Assembly: GCA_951812315.1 (NCBI GenBank)
Contig: CATOSA010000006.1
Location: 64,091 to 128,090, forward strand
Direction of reading: 5' to 3'
From: an uncultured Burkholderiales bacterium
GTDB taxonomy: Bacteria > Pseudomonadota > Gammaproteobacteria > Burkholderiales > Eutrophovitaceae
DNA length: 64,000 nucleotides
A program made the translations under genes and the position numbers. Every line of letters starts with the position of its first letter. Position 1 is the stretch's first letter. Below are positions 1-8,432 of the stretch, piece after piece. The notes below the pieces were generated by a model. It did no database searches and was not told where the DNA came from. It saw nothing but the letters and a program-made list of their open reading frames with translations.

Positions 1-474
1 CCCCGCACCTACGTGCTGATTGAAGCAGCCATAACCGGTCTGAATCTTTGTGGCGTTGCACTGATGATCGCAACGATATCCCGTTCCAAGCGCGGTGCAG
101 CGGTCGCCGTAGCGGCCTTGGTGTTGTGCGCCGTGTTATTGAAAACCATGGCTTCAAACGTGCTGTTCATCCCTGGTGACTCGTCGCTGTGGGTTACACT
201 GGCGGCCTTGTTGGGAATTGCGATCGGCGGTCTGTTATGGGTGATGCTCATTGGCGCGCCGCTGGCGGTGCAAATTGCAAGCGCAACCACCTTCATCGCG
301 TTGGGCATGGCGCTGGTCAATGCGGCGCCGGAGAATCCGTATCTCGATGCGACCTTGCGCGTGTGGCAGCATGGCCATTACGCCAGTTTGAATGACCTGA
401 CTGCCGTCCTTTCGGGAACCTGGCCATTTGCGGCGATTGCATTTCTGACATACGCCGGTTATCGGCTTCGATGA
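1..474 (+). CDS. VanZ-like membrane protein (C-terminal part)
   Basis: The reading frame is already open at the first base of the window, so this is the 3' part of a longer gene; a GTG at 13 is an internal valine rather than a convincing start. The visible 157 residues are strongly hydrophobic with about four membrane segments and a loop ending in a short Arg tail. The last third (WQHGHYASLNDLTAVLSGTWP) resembles, from memory, the end of betaproteobacterial VanZ-family proteins found next to the same ferredoxin gene. VanZ proteins are membrane proteins linked to glycopeptide tolerance in Gram-positives; their role in proteobacteria is unclear. The family call is inference from the C-terminus only. 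Confidence 0.55.
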   Translation, partial: PRTYVLIEAAITGLNLCGVALMIATISRSKRGAAVAVAALVLCAVLLKTMASNVLFIPGDSSLWVTLAALLGIAIGGLLWVMLIGAPLAVQIASATTFIALGMALVNAAPENPYLDATLRVWQHGHYASLNDLTAVLSGTWPFAAIAFLTYAGYRLR

Positions 475-601
475 ATTTACTGGCCGACCGGACTGTCAGC
501 CGCGCGAGCTGTTCAGAATGTGCGAGCGAAGTCGAGCGCCAGCATCGCCATGCGCGGCGCTCCGCTATAATTGTTGCCTCTTATTTTCTAGGCGCGGCCC
601 G

Positions 602-910
602 TTGAGTTATTACAAACATCATGTTTTTTTCTGTTGCAACCAGCGCGACGATGGCCGTGCCAGTTGTAACGATCATGGCTCGCAGGCAATCCGCGATTAC
701 GCAAAGGCGCGCATCAAGGCGCTTAAGCTTTCCGGCAAAGGCAGTGTCCGGATCAATCAGGCTGGCTGCCTTGACCGTTGTGACGAAGGGCCGGCCATCG
801 TGGTGTACCCGGAAGGCGTCTGGTATACCTATGTCGATAAGCACGACGTTGACGAAATTATCGACAAGCACCTCATCAACGGCGTCATTGTGGAACGCTT
901 GCGCATTTGA
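602..910 (+). CDS. thioredoxin-like [2Fe-2S] ferredoxin
   Basis: A cytoplasmic electron carrier of the thioredoxin-fold [2Fe-2S] family, related to the NuoE/HoxE fold. I start it at the TTG at 602, giving 102 residues beginning LSYYKHHVFFCCNQRD, because the family starts at this conserved segment; an upstream ATG at 518 would add 28 residues of unlikely sequence. Cluster ligands are visible as Cys11/12, Cys22 and the pair in GCLDRC. The C-terminus (VYPEGVWYTYVD) is typical of the family. Its stop overlaps the TTG start of the following hydrolase (TTGA), so the two are translationally coupled. The redox partner is unknown. Confidence 0.85.
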   Translation: MSYYKHHVFFCCNQRDDGRASCNDHGSQAIRDYAKARIKALKLSGKGSVRINQAGCLDRCDEGPAIVVYPEGVWYTYVDKHDVDEIIDKHLINGVIVERLRI

Positions 911-1518
911 AAGCACGAGTCAACGAACGCGTCGAAATCGACGGCACGGCCGGCCGGATTGAAGGTGTCATTACCGATCCCGGCGAAAATCGCAGGGGCT
1001 ACGCGCTGATTGCGCATCCGCATTCTCTTCATGGCGGAACGCTTGATAACAAGGTCGTGCAAACGCTTGCCAAGGCGTTTCATGGCCTCGGCTATGCTGC
1101 CGTTCGCTTCAATTTCAGGGGCTTAGGTCAAAGCGATGGCGTGTTCGACGACGGTCAGGGTGAACTTGAGGATTTGCTCGCGGTTGAACGTTATGCAGCT
1201 GGCAGGTTCGGCAATACTGAAAAAGTGCTGGCGGGATTTTCCTTTGGCAGTTTTGTCGCTGCCATAGCCGCTGAGCAGGTTGAACCGCGCTACCTGGTTC
1301 TGATTGCGCCGCCGGTTGGTCGTTTTCCGGTGGGCGCCGTGCCGTCGAATACACTGGTGATTCATGGCGAGACGGACGACGTTGTCCTGCTCAGCGATGT
1401 GCTTGACTGGGCACGGCCGCAGCAGCTTCCGGTGACGGTGATACCGGGTACGGGACACTTCTTTCACGGTGTATTGATACCGCTTCAAAACTTGGTTACA
1501 AGATTCTGCAGCGGCTGA
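907..1518 (+). CDS. alpha/beta hydrolase (dienelactone hydrolase-like)
   Basis: A 203-residue single-domain serine hydrolase. The nucleophile elbow is GFSFGS (about residues 109-114), preceded by an oxyanion-hole region (HPHSLHGG) and the strand motif RFNFRGLGQSDG. The acid lies in HGETDD and the catalytic His in GTGHFFHG near the end. This short KANL3/Tex30-like hydrolase type is common beside the same ferredoxin in betaproteobacteria. The start TTG overlaps the ferredoxin stop. The substrate is unknown; a small ester or thioester is likely. It lies 4 bp upstream of the ABC ATPase gene, consistent with one transcript from the ferredoxin to the ABC genes. Confidence 0.8.
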   Translation: MKARVNERVEIDGTAGRIEGVITDPGENRRGYALIAHPHSLHGGTLDNKVVQTLAKAFHGLGYAAVRFNFRGLGQSDGVFDDGQGELEDLLAVERYAAGRFGNTEKVLAGFSFGSFVAAIAAEQVEPRYLVLIAPPVGRFPVGAVPSNTLVIHGETDDVVLLSDVLDWARPQQLPVTVIPGTGHFFHGVLIPLQNLVTRFCSG

Positions 1519-1521
1519 ACA

Positions 1522-2430
1522 ATGCACATGCTTGAGGTCACGGACCTGCGCAAGTCTTACGGCGATGTCGAGGTTCTGCGTGGCGTCAGCCTGTCGCTCG
1601 CCCGTGGCGAATGTTACGGGCTGTTGGGGCCCAACGGAGCAGGCAAGACAACCACGCTGCGCGCATGTCTCGGTCTGGTAGAGCCCGACGCGGGAAGTAT
1701 CTCGCTGCTCGGTTTGTCAGTGCCGACGTTTGCCAGGGAGGCACGACTGCGGCTGGGTGTTGTTTCGCAGACTGACAATCTCGACCCGGATTTTACGGTT
1801 GTCGAAAACCTTCTGGTCTACGGTCGCTACTTCGGAATACCGGAGCAAACGTTGCAAGAGCGTATTCCCCGGTTGCTGGAATTCTCCGAGCTTGCTGCGC
1901 GCGCCGATTCCAAGATGCTGGAACTGTCGGGAGGAATGAAGCGCCGGTTGACCCTGGCGCGCGCGCTGATCAACGATCCTGATCTTGTGTTTCTCGACGA
2001 ACCAACCACCGGACTCGATCCGCAGGCACGACATGTCATCTGGGATCGCATGAAGCAATTGCTTGCCAGAGGAAAAACCATCTTGCTGACGACGCATTTC
2101 ATGGATGAGGCCGAACGTCTTTGTAGCAGGTTGTCGATCATGGACGACGGCCGCATTATTTCAACCGGATCGCCGCAGGAACTGATCGCCCGGCATATTG
2201 AGCCGGAGGTATTGGAAGTCTATGGCGAAGGAACGCAGCAGTGGGTCAATACACATGCGTCGCTTGCCGATCGCGTGGAAAGCGCGGGCGATACGGTTTT
2301 CTGTTATTTGCGACATGCCGAGCCGCTAATCGCGACGCTGGAGAACCGGCCCTCACTGCGTTATTTGCACCGCCGTGCGAATCTGGAGGATGTCTTTCTC
2401 AAGCTTACCGGGCGGGACCTGCGCGACTGA
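1522..2430 (+). CDS. ABC-2 type transporter ATP-binding protein (NodI/DrrA-like)
   Basis: A cytoplasmic ATPase of 302 residues that powers an exporter. Visible motifs are Walker A GPNGAGKTTT (about residues 37-46), Q-loop VVSQTDNLDPDF, signature LSGGMKRRLTLARAL, Walker B LVFLDEPTTGLDPQ and switch histidine TTHFM. The SGGM signature and the C-terminal extension (LRYLHRRANLEDVFLKLTGRDLRD) are typical of the NodI/daunorubicin-resistance class. Its partner is the permease starting 67 bp downstream. The exported substrate cannot be told from sequence; NodI exports lipo-chitooligosaccharides in rhizobia, but close relatives are general in betaproteobacteria without nodulation genes. Confidence 0.85.
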   Translation: MHMLEVTDLRKSYGDVEVLRGVSLSLARGECYGLLGPNGAGKTTTLRACLGLVEPDAGSISLLGLSVPTFAREARLRLGVVSQTDNLDPDFTVVENLLVYGRYFGIPEQTLQERIPRLLEFSELAARADSKMLELSGGMKRRLTLARALINDPDLVFLDEPTTGLDPQARHVIWDRMKQLLARGKTILLTTHFMDEAERLCSRLSIMDDGRIISTGSPQELIARHIEPEVLEVYGEGTQQWVNTHASLADRVESAGDTVFCYLRHAEPLIATLENRPSLRYLHRRANLEDVFLKLTGRDLRD

Positions 2431-2497
2431 GCCATGTGTTTCGACCGGCGGCAACAGTGTAACGCCCGGCTCAAGCAGCAACTGTAGAGAGGATTGA

Positions 2498-3283
2498 GTG
2501 CGAATCAAGATTTTCGGGCCGCCCAGATTCAGCTTTCGCTTTGTGAGCATCTGGCGACGCAACTTTCTCGTCTGGCGCAAGTTTGCAGTTCCGTCGATGC
2601 TGGGTAATCTCGCCGATCCGGCGCTGTATATGCTTGGCTTGGGCTACGGGTTGGGCCGTCTGGTCGGCGAAGTCAACGGAATGCCTTATATCAGCTTTAT
2701 CGCGGCCGGTACGGTTTGCTATGGAACGATGAACTCGGCGACGTTTGAATCGCTGTACTCGGCTTTCTCGCGCATGCACGTGCAGCGTACCTGGGATGCA
2801 ATTCTGAATACGCCAACCACGCTCGATGATGTCATCATCGCAGAAACTGTCTGGGCGGCGAGCAAGAGTCTTCTTTCCGGAATAGCGATACTTGCTGTAA
2901 TCAGCGTGATTGGTCTCGCCGACACATTTCTTGTTCTGTGGATAGTGCCGCTGGCGTTTCTTGTAGGACTTACCTTCGCATCGCTTGGCCTGGTGATGAA
3001 TGCCTTATCTCCCAATTACGATTTCTTTCTTTACTATTTCACGCTCGTCATCACGCCGATGGTATTGCTGTGCGGTGTATTCTTTCCCGTTGCGCAACTA
3101 CCTGATGCCCTGCAGGCGGTTTCCTCAGTGCTACCACTGACGCACGCGGTTCAGATCGCAAGACCACTTGTCAATGGCATGGTGCCCGGCGACCTGCTTA
3201 CGCATATATTGGTACTTCTTGCGTATGCCGCCGTAGCATTCTATGTCGCTTTGGTGCTATCGCGCCGTCGCATGCTTCAATAA
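2498..3283 (+). CDS. ABC-2 type transporter permease (NodJ-like)
   Basis: An inner-membrane permease of 261 residues with about six membrane segments, beginning at a GTG preceded by a good GAGAGGA ribosome-binding site. The ABC-2 family signature is present in the C-terminal half (SPNYDFFLYYFTLVITPM and CGVFFPVAQLPDALQ). It pairs with the ATPase just upstream to form an exporter. The N-terminus carries an amphipathic stretch (SIWRRNFLVWRKF) found in NodJ-type permeases. The substrate is unknown. Confidence 0.85.
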   Translation: MRIKIFGPPRFSFRFVSIWRRNFLVWRKFAVPSMLGNLADPALYMLGLGYGLGRLVGEVNGMPYISFIAAGTVCYGTMNSATFESLYSAFSRMHVQRTWDAILNTPTTLDDVIIAETVWAASKSLLSGIAILAVISVIGLADTFLVLWIVPLAFLVGLTFASLGLVMNALSPNYDFFLYYFTLVITPMVLLCGVFFPVAQLPDALQAVSSVLPLTHAVQIARPLVNGMVPGDLLTHILVLLAYAAVAFYVALVLSRRRMLQ

Positions 3284-3293
3284 CCGCCTGTTA

Positions 3294-3707
3294 ATGCTGA
3301 CTCTCAAATCGCTTCACATCATTTTCATGGTGACCTGGTTCGCTGGGCTGTTTTACTTGCCAAGGTTGTTCGTCTATCACGCCATGACGCACGATCAGGA
3401 AGGTATCGATCGCTTCAAGGTAATGGAGCGAAAATTGTTCTACGGGATCATGACGCCGGGCGCGATACTGACCATCGTTTCGGGATTCTGGCTGTGGCTG
3501 GGTTGGGGGTTCAGCGGTGGTTGGTTGCACGTCAAATTGTTGTTTGTTGCGGTGTTGATTGCCTATCACCTGTGGTGCGGCAAATTGCTAGTGGATTTTC
3601 GCAAGGAACAGAACCGCCACAGTCACATCTGGTATCGCTGGTTCAATGAATTTCCGGTCTTGATACTTGCCGCGGTCGTATTTCTTGTTGTGATGAAGCC
3701 GTTTTAG
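3294..3707 (+). CDS. hemJ: protoporphyrinogen IX oxidase HemJ
   Basis: An integral membrane haem-biosynthesis enzyme that oxidises protoporphyrinogen IX to protoporphyrin IX. I choose the ATG at 3294 (137 residues), because the family begins at this point with a first helix like TLKSLHIIFMVTWFAGLFYL, including the conserved His; an upstream frame to 3243 overlaps the preceding permease. Four membrane segments are visible. The family length (about 140) is matched and the conserved Arg/His positions around RLFVYHA are present. It follows the ABC permease by 10 bp, so it may be read from the same transcript, but there is no obvious functional tie. Confidence 0.85.
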   Translation: MLTLKSLHIIFMVTWFAGLFYLPRLFVYHAMTHDQEGIDRFKVMERKLFYGIMTPGAILTIVSGFWLWLGWGFSGGWLHVKLLFVAVLIAYHLWCGKLLVDFRKEQNRHSHIWYRWFNEFPVLILAAVVFLVVMKPF

Positions 3708-3721
3708 TTTCGTCCGTTTTA

Positions 3722-4105
3722 ATGCGCAGCATCGTCTTTACGTGTCTGGCGACATGGCTCTCATTCGCGTATGCCGGCGAGGCCGGTGGCCTGCGAATAC
3801 TGGTACAGACGTCTTTTGTTACCGGCTTTCAGCATTATGCCGGCAAGCGACTTTTTCCCGGAATGCAAGTCGGCGATTCACTGAGATTGGTTCGCGAACC
3901 GGGCAACGCCTATGATGAAAAAGCGATTCGCATCGAATGGCAAGGCAACATGATTGGCTATGTGTCGAGCAACGAGAATGAGGCGCTCGCACGCCAGTTT
4001 GATTTCGGTAATCGTCTTCAGGGGCGCATTACGCGCTTGAGCAGGCATCGCGATCCGAACAGGCGCGTCGAGTTCGAAATCTACGTACCGCTTTTGAACC
4101 CCTGA
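3722..4105 (+). CDS. secreted HIRAN-domain protein
   Basis: A 127-residue protein with a short signal peptide (MRSIVFTCLATWLSFAYA, likely cut after AYA), followed by one HIRAN domain. The domain shows the typical pattern FVTGFQHY, a charged GDSLRLVREPGNAYDEKAIRIEW core and IGYVSSNENEALARQFD. HIRAN domains usually bind DNA ends in remodellers such as HLTF, but small exported single-domain versions are widespread in proteobacteria with no known role. It is 14 bp downstream of hemJ on the same strand and converges on pilU. Domain call is firm; function is unknown. Confidence 0.8.
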   Translation: MRSIVFTCLATWLSFAYAGEAGGLRILVQTSFVTGFQHYAGKRLFPGMQVGDSLRLVREPGNAYDEKAIRIEWQGNMIGYVSSNENEALARQFDFGNRLQGRITRLSRHRDPNRRVEFEIYVPLLNP

Positions 4106-4157
4106 GTCTGGACCCCCAACTGCCGGGGCTTCCGGCGACTCCGTTCGCGACGAACCG

Positions 4158-5295
4158 TCAGACGATATTGAGGTGATCGAGACCGGCAGTCATGTCCCTG
4201 TCTTGCGCTTCCTTGCCGTTGAGCTTGATCTGCAGGCGAAGTTCGTTCATCGAGTCGGCGTTGCGGATCGCCCCCTCGTAGCTGATCTGGCCTGATTCAT
4301 ATAGATCAAACAGCGCCTGGTCGAAGGTCTGCATGCCGAGCTCGCGTGACTTGGACATGATGTCCTTGGTTTCATGGATTTCGCCTTTGAAAATGAGATC
4401 GGAAATCAATGGTGTGTTGAGCAGGATTTCGATCGCGGCGGCTCGCCCGGCCCCGTCCGCGGTAGGAATGAGACGCTGGGAAATCAGACCCTTCAGGTTC
4501 AATGACAGGTCCATCAGCAACTGTGAACGGCGTTCTTCCGGGGAAAAGTTGATGATGCGGTCCAGCGCCTGGTTCGAACTGTTTGCATGCAGTGTCCCCA
4601 TGCACAGGTGGCCGGTTTCGGCGAACGCAATTGCATGTGTCCATCGTCTCGCGATCGCGAATCTCGCCGATCAGAATGACATCTGGCGCCTGGCGCAGGG
4701 TGTTCTTGAGCGCCGCCTCCCAGGACTCTGTATCAACGCCGACTTCGCGCTGTGTGATCAGACAATTCTTGTGATCGTGCACGTACTCGATCGGATCTTC
4801 GATCGTGACAATGTGCCCATAACTGTTTTCATTGCGATAGCCGAGCATGGCTGCCAGCGACGTTGACTTTCCCGAGCCGGTTGCACCGACAACGATGACC
4901 AGTCCGCGCTTGGCCATCACGACGTCCTTGAGGACTGAAGGCAGAGTCAGATCCTCCATGTTCGGAATCGTCGTGGTGATGGTACGCAGAACCAGGCCGA
5001 CTCGTGTTTGTTGCACAAATGCATTGACACGGAAGCGGCCAATTCCCGGTGGATTGATCGCGAAGTTGCACTCGTTTGACGCCTCGAACTCCTGCGCCTG
5101 TTTGTCATTCATCAGCGCGCGGGCGAGTTCCTGCGTGTGTTGCGGTGTCAAACTTTGATTTGACACCGGCGTCATCTTGCCGTCGAGCTTGAATGCTGGC
5201 GGAAATCCGGCAGTGATAAACAAGTCCGAAGCCTTTTTCGCGATCATTGCGCGAAGCAGGTCATGGATAAACTTAACCGCCTGGTCTCTTTCCAT
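4158..5295 (-). pseudogene. pilU: PilU twitching-motility ATPase, frameshifted
   Basis: A PilT-paralogue retraction ATPase of type IV pili, about 380 residues when repaired. The first part (from 5295) reads intact through Walker A GATGSGKST, Asp box EDPIEYVHD and Walker B ILIGEIRDRETMD, then leaves frame. The His-box segment AIAFAETGHLCMGTLHANSS and the rest continue one frame over to the stop at 4158. The change lies about 4634-4642, where GGACACATGCAATT has one base more than needed for ETMDT-AIAFAETGH. As written the product would lose the histidine box and C-terminal domain. It sits 45 bp downstream of pilT in the usual pilT-pilU order. Either a real loss or a base-calling error; no long homopolymer is involved. 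Confidence 0.85.
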
Positions 5296-5340
5296 ATATG
5301 TTTCCGGGTATTCCTTTGTCTACCTGAGTTTGGCGGGTGG

Positions 5341-6381
5341 CTAGTGGAAATTGTCCTTGTTGGCCGCTTTCATTCTCGCTTCTTCCTTGCTGATTACGTT
5401 GCGTTTGAGCAGATCAGCGAGGTTCTGGTCGAGCGTCTGCATGCCGAGGCTTGAACCGGTCTGGATAGCCGAGTACATCTGCGCCACCTTGGCTTCACGA
5501 ATCAGGTTCCGAATTACCGGAGTCCCGACCATGATTTCGTGTGCGGCAACCCGTCCGTGTCCATCCTTGGTTTTGCACAAGGTCTGCGAAATGACAGCGC
5601 GCAAGCTTTCCGAGAGCATGGCCCGGATCATTTCTTTTTCCGCAGCCGGGAACACATCGATGACCCTGTCAACGGTCTTTGCCGCAGAACTGGTATGAAG
5701 CGTTCCGAATACGAGGTGACCGGTTTCTGCAGCGGTCATGGCCAGGCGAATTGTTTCCAGGTCACGCATCTCGCCAACGAGAATGATGTCCGGATCCTCT
5801 CTGAGTGCGGAGCGAAGTGCGTTATTGAACGACAAGGTGTGCGGACCGACTTCGCGCTGGTTGATCAGCGATTTCTTGCTTTCGTGGACGAATTCGATCG
5901 GGTCCTCGACCGTGAGAATGTGACCGAAATCGTTTTCATTGATGTGATCGATCATTCCGGCAAGCGTCGTTGATTTGCCGGAACCGGTCGGGCCTGTCAC
6001 CAAAACAATGCCACGAGGATACTCACAGATTTCCTTGAATATTGGCGGACATTTCAAATCTTCCATGGTCAGAACCTTGGACGGAATGGTCCGCATAACC
6101 GCGCCCGCGCCACGATGCTGCACGAAGGCATTGACACGGAACCGCGCCAGATTCGGGATCGCGAACGAGAAGTCGCATTCAAGCTTCTCCTCGTAGAACT
6201 TGCGCTGGCCGTCATTCATGATGTCGTACACCATCGCATGAACATCTTTGTGTTCCATTGGTGGAAGGTTGATGCGTCTTACGTCACCATGTACGCGAAT
6301 CATTGGTGGCAGCCCTGCGGAGAGGTGCAGGTCCGATGCGCTATTCTTCACTGAAAATGCTAGCAGTTCGGCAATGTCCAT
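5341..6381 (-). CDS. pilT: type IV pilus retraction ATPase PilT
   Basis: A hexameric cytoplasmic ATPase that depolymerises the pilus fibre for twitching and DNA uptake. The 346 residues match PilT in length and motifs: an N-terminal PAS-like domain, Walker A GPTGSGKST (about residues 130-138), Asp box EDPIEFVHE, Walker B IILVGEMRD, His box AETGHLVFGTLHT and the PilT-specific VIRNLIRE motif. Together with pilU downstream it forms the standard betaproteobacterial pair, divergent from yggS. The gene is intact although its paralogue pilU is broken. Confidence 0.95.
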   Translation of the reverse strand: MDIAELLAFSVKNSASDLHLSAGLPPMIRVHGDVRRINLPPMEHKDVHAMVYDIMNDGQRKFYEEKLECDFSFAIPNLARFRVNAFVQHRGAGAVMRTIPSKVLTMEDLKCPPIFKEICEYPRGIVLVTGPTGSGKSTTLAGMIDHINENDFGHILTVEDPIEFVHESKKSLINQREVGPHTLSFNNALRSALREDPDIILVGEMRDLETIRLAMTAAETGHLVFGTLHTSSAAKTVDRVIDVFPAAEKEMIRAMLSESLRAVISQTLCKTKDGHGRVAAHEIMVGTPVIRNLIREAKVAQMYSAIQTGSSLGMQTLDQNLADLLKRNVISKEEARMKAANKDNFH

Positions 6382-6497
6382 CTGTGTTCAGTCCAGTTTG
6401 CGGTAGAGAAGACCCAAACAAGGAACGTGGGAGCGATGATAAAAATTAGAAAAATCGTTTAATATTATATACTTATAGCAGATAGTGCAAGTGAGTT
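6382..6497. promoter_or_regulatory. divergent promoter region pilT / yggS
   Basis: A 116-bp intergenic segment with an AT-rich core at about 6440-6480, clearly lower in GC than its surroundings. It must serve pilT leftward and yggS rightward. A TATACT hexamer at 6468-6473 is a plausible -10 for yggS, but no convincing -35 was found, so only the region is claimed. Confidence 0.4.
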
Positions 6498-7187
6498 ATG
6501 ATAAATATTGCATCCCGTTTGCAAGCTGTTCAGGGTCGAATCCGGACCGCTGCGCAAGCGGCCCGTCGCCGTCCCGAAGAGGTGCGGCTGATCGCAGTCA
6601 GCAAAACATTTCCTGCTCAGGTAATCCGCGAGGCGCATCTGGTGGGCCAGGACGCCTTTGGAGAAAATTATCTTCAGGATGCCCGAAGCAAGATTGAGGC
6701 CCTGCGGGACCTGGGGCTGGAATGGCATTTCCTGGGGCCGATTCAGAGCAACAAGACCCGCCTCATCGGAGAGTGCTTCTCATGGGTTCATTCGGTTGAC
6801 AATCTGAAACATGCTACGCGCCTTTCCGACGCACGGCCAAGAGAGCTACCGCCCTTACAGATCTGCATACAGGTCAACGTCAGCGCAGAAGTGACAAAAA
6901 GTGGCTGTGATCCCGATCAGCTTGGCGACCTGGCTACTGCCGTTTATAGCCATAGAGGTTTGCGCCTGCGCGGCCTGATGGCAATCCCTGCACCCAGCGA
7001 CGACGTCGACGCGCAGCGGCGTTCGTTTGCGCGCTTGCGGCACATGAAGGAGGAACTGGTCAATAAAGGGCTTGAGCTTGATACGCTGTCAATGGGTATG
7101 AGCGCCGATCTCGAGGCGGCAATTTCAGAAGGCTCCACCATGGTCCGCGTGGGAAGGGCAATCTTCGGCCCGCGACAAGTAAAGTAG
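6498..7187 (+). CDS. yggS: PLP-binding homeostasis protein YggS/PROSC
   Basis: A 229-residue single-domain TIM-barrel protein that binds pyridoxal 5'-phosphate and balances vitamin B6 and amino-acid pools. The PLP lysine is in LIAVSKTFPA (about residue 36), followed by family motifs FGENYLQDA, EWHFLGPIQSNKTR and the phosphate-binding end SMGMSADLEAAI...GSTMVRVGRAIFG. The ATG at 6498 fits the usual N-terminus (INIASRLQAV). It is the first gene of the yggS-proC-yggT series common in proteobacteria, here separated from proC by 420 bp including a small repeat element. Confidence 0.93.
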   Translation: MINIASRLQAVQGRIRTAAQAARRRPEEVRLIAVSKTFPAQVIREAHLVGQDAFGENYLQDARSKIEALRDLGLEWHFLGPIQSNKTRLIGECFSWVHSVDNLKHATRLSDARPRELPPLQICIQVNVSAEVTKSGCDPDQLGDLATAVYSHRGLRLRGLMAIPAPSDDVDAQRRSFARLRHMKEELVNKGLELDTLSMGMSADLEAAISEGSTMVRVGRAIFGPRQVK

Positions 7188-7188
7188 G

Positions 7189-7371
7189 CTAGCAGTCTGT
7201 CGGACTTGGGGGTTCGAAAGCGAAACGGTGGAAGAGCGAGCACAGATTTTAGCGATTTCACGTTTTTCGATGAAGCTGCGCATATCGGGAATACGTAAGG
7301 AGAAATCGGTGAAATATGGGCCGCTGTCCCACCTTTGCAGCCGAATCATCCTGAGTCCGACAGACTGCTAG
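7189..7371. repeat. 183-bp MITE-like element with 18-bp terminal inverted repeats
   Basis: CTAGCAGTCTGTCGGACT at 7189-7206 is repeated as its exact reverse complement at 7354-7371. The ends sit one base after the yggS stop codon region and enclose 147 bp with no recognisable gene. The outer CTAG at both ends is palindromic and could be a 4-bp target duplication, as made by some IS5-type elements (YTAR targets), leaving 14-bp inverted repeats. This looks like a short non-autonomous or deleted transposable element. The rest of the yggS-proC gap (7372-7609) holds nothing I can recognise beyond the proC leader. Confidence 0.6.
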
Positions 7372-7609
7372 GCAAGTTTGTTTTACTTCTGGCAGCGTGC
7401 TCGACGCGAAAGCATGCCGGACGCTACACTCACGATGTCGATCAATTACCCGTACATCTGAACCGAATGAAATTAATTTGTTTCTATAGTGGCAATAGGC
7501 CGCATCGATCTCCGGACCGTATCTGCAAATTAAACGGTGTCCGAAATTCAATCATTCAAGATGTCCTGCGGCAACTGCCTGGTGGGAGTCTGCCGCAAGC
7601 CGGAAATTC

Positions 7610-8416
7610 GTGAGTATAGTTTTCATAGGTGGTGGCAACATGGCCACGGCGCTGATCGGGGGCATGTTGCAGCAAGGCATCGCCAGGACCGATGTCCATG
7701 TAGTTGACGTATCGCCGCAGGCGCGCGCTCGTTTTGCCGATATGGGCATAGCGTCGCACGAGCAGTGGGACGGGCAACAGAGCGCTGACGCGATTGTGTT
7801 CGCGGTGAAGCCTCAGCAAATGAAGAACACTGTGTTGGCGTTAAAACCGCACGCTGCGCCTTCCCTGATCATCAGCATCGCGGCCGGGGTGCGAACCTCT
7901 GACATTGCGCGCTGGCTCGATGACCATACGCGCATCGTACGTGTGATGCCGAATACCCCGGCACTGATCGGCGCGGGGGTTTCAGGCTTGTTCGCAACCG
8001 GTGGCGTTGGCGAATCCGATCGAACGGTTGCCGAGAGCATTGTCGGAGCAGCTGGAAAGTACATCTGGTTTGAAAAGGAGCGCGATCTCGACGCGGTTAC
8101 TGCAGTATCCGGTAGTGGTCCGGCCTACGTGTTTTATTTTATCGAAGCGCTTGAAGAAGCGGCAAAGGCGCTCAATCTGGATGAGACGATCGCACGTACA
8201 CTCGCGATCGAAACCTTTGTGGGCGCGTCGCGTCTGGCGGAACAGAGTAGCGACTCGCCTGCCGCACTGCGCACAAAAGTGACTTCCAAGGGCGGTACAA
8301 CGCAAAGCGCGCTCGAGTACATGGAATCCACGGACGTCAAGGCACGTGTGATCGCCGGGGTGAAACTCGCCGCAAGCCGCGCACGCGAACTTGGTGAAGA
8401 ATTCGGTAACGACTGA
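7610..8416 (+). CDS. proC: pyrroline-5-carboxylate reductase
   Basis: Catalyses the last step of proline synthesis, NAD(P)H reduction of 1-pyrroline-5-carboxylate. The 268-residue product starts at a GTG (SIVFIGGGNMATALIGG) whose Rossmann glycine motif is right at the N-terminus, as in the family. Other conserved parts are FAVKPQQM, RVMPNTPALIGAG, AVSGSGPAYVFYFIEAL and the C-terminal signature LRTKVTSKGGTTQSALEYM. It is followed by yggT in the usual order. The gene is intact and full length. Confidence 0.95.
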   Translation: MSIVFIGGGNMATALIGGMLQQGIARTDVHVVDVSPQARARFADMGIASHEQWDGQQSADAIVFAVKPQQMKNTVLALKPHAAPSLIISIAAGVRTSDIARWLDDHTRIVRVMPNTPALIGAGVSGLFATGGVGESDRTVAESIVGAAGKYIWFEKERDLDAVTAVSGSGPAYVFYFIEALEEAAKALNLDETIARTLAIETFVGASRLAEQSSDSPAALRTKVTSKGGTTQSALEYMESTDVKARVIAGVKLAASRARELGEEFGND

Positions 8417-8432
8417 GGAACAGTACGTCTAT

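Noticed and set aside
1522..3283. NodIJ genes as evidence of a nodulating symbiont
   Set aside because: The class is widespread in betaproteobacteria without nod genes, and no other nodulation gene is present.
4106..4157. GCCGG-GGCTT-CCGGC hairpin between the HIRAN gene and pilU as a terminator
   Set aside because: The stem is only five base pairs and no T-run follows on either strand.
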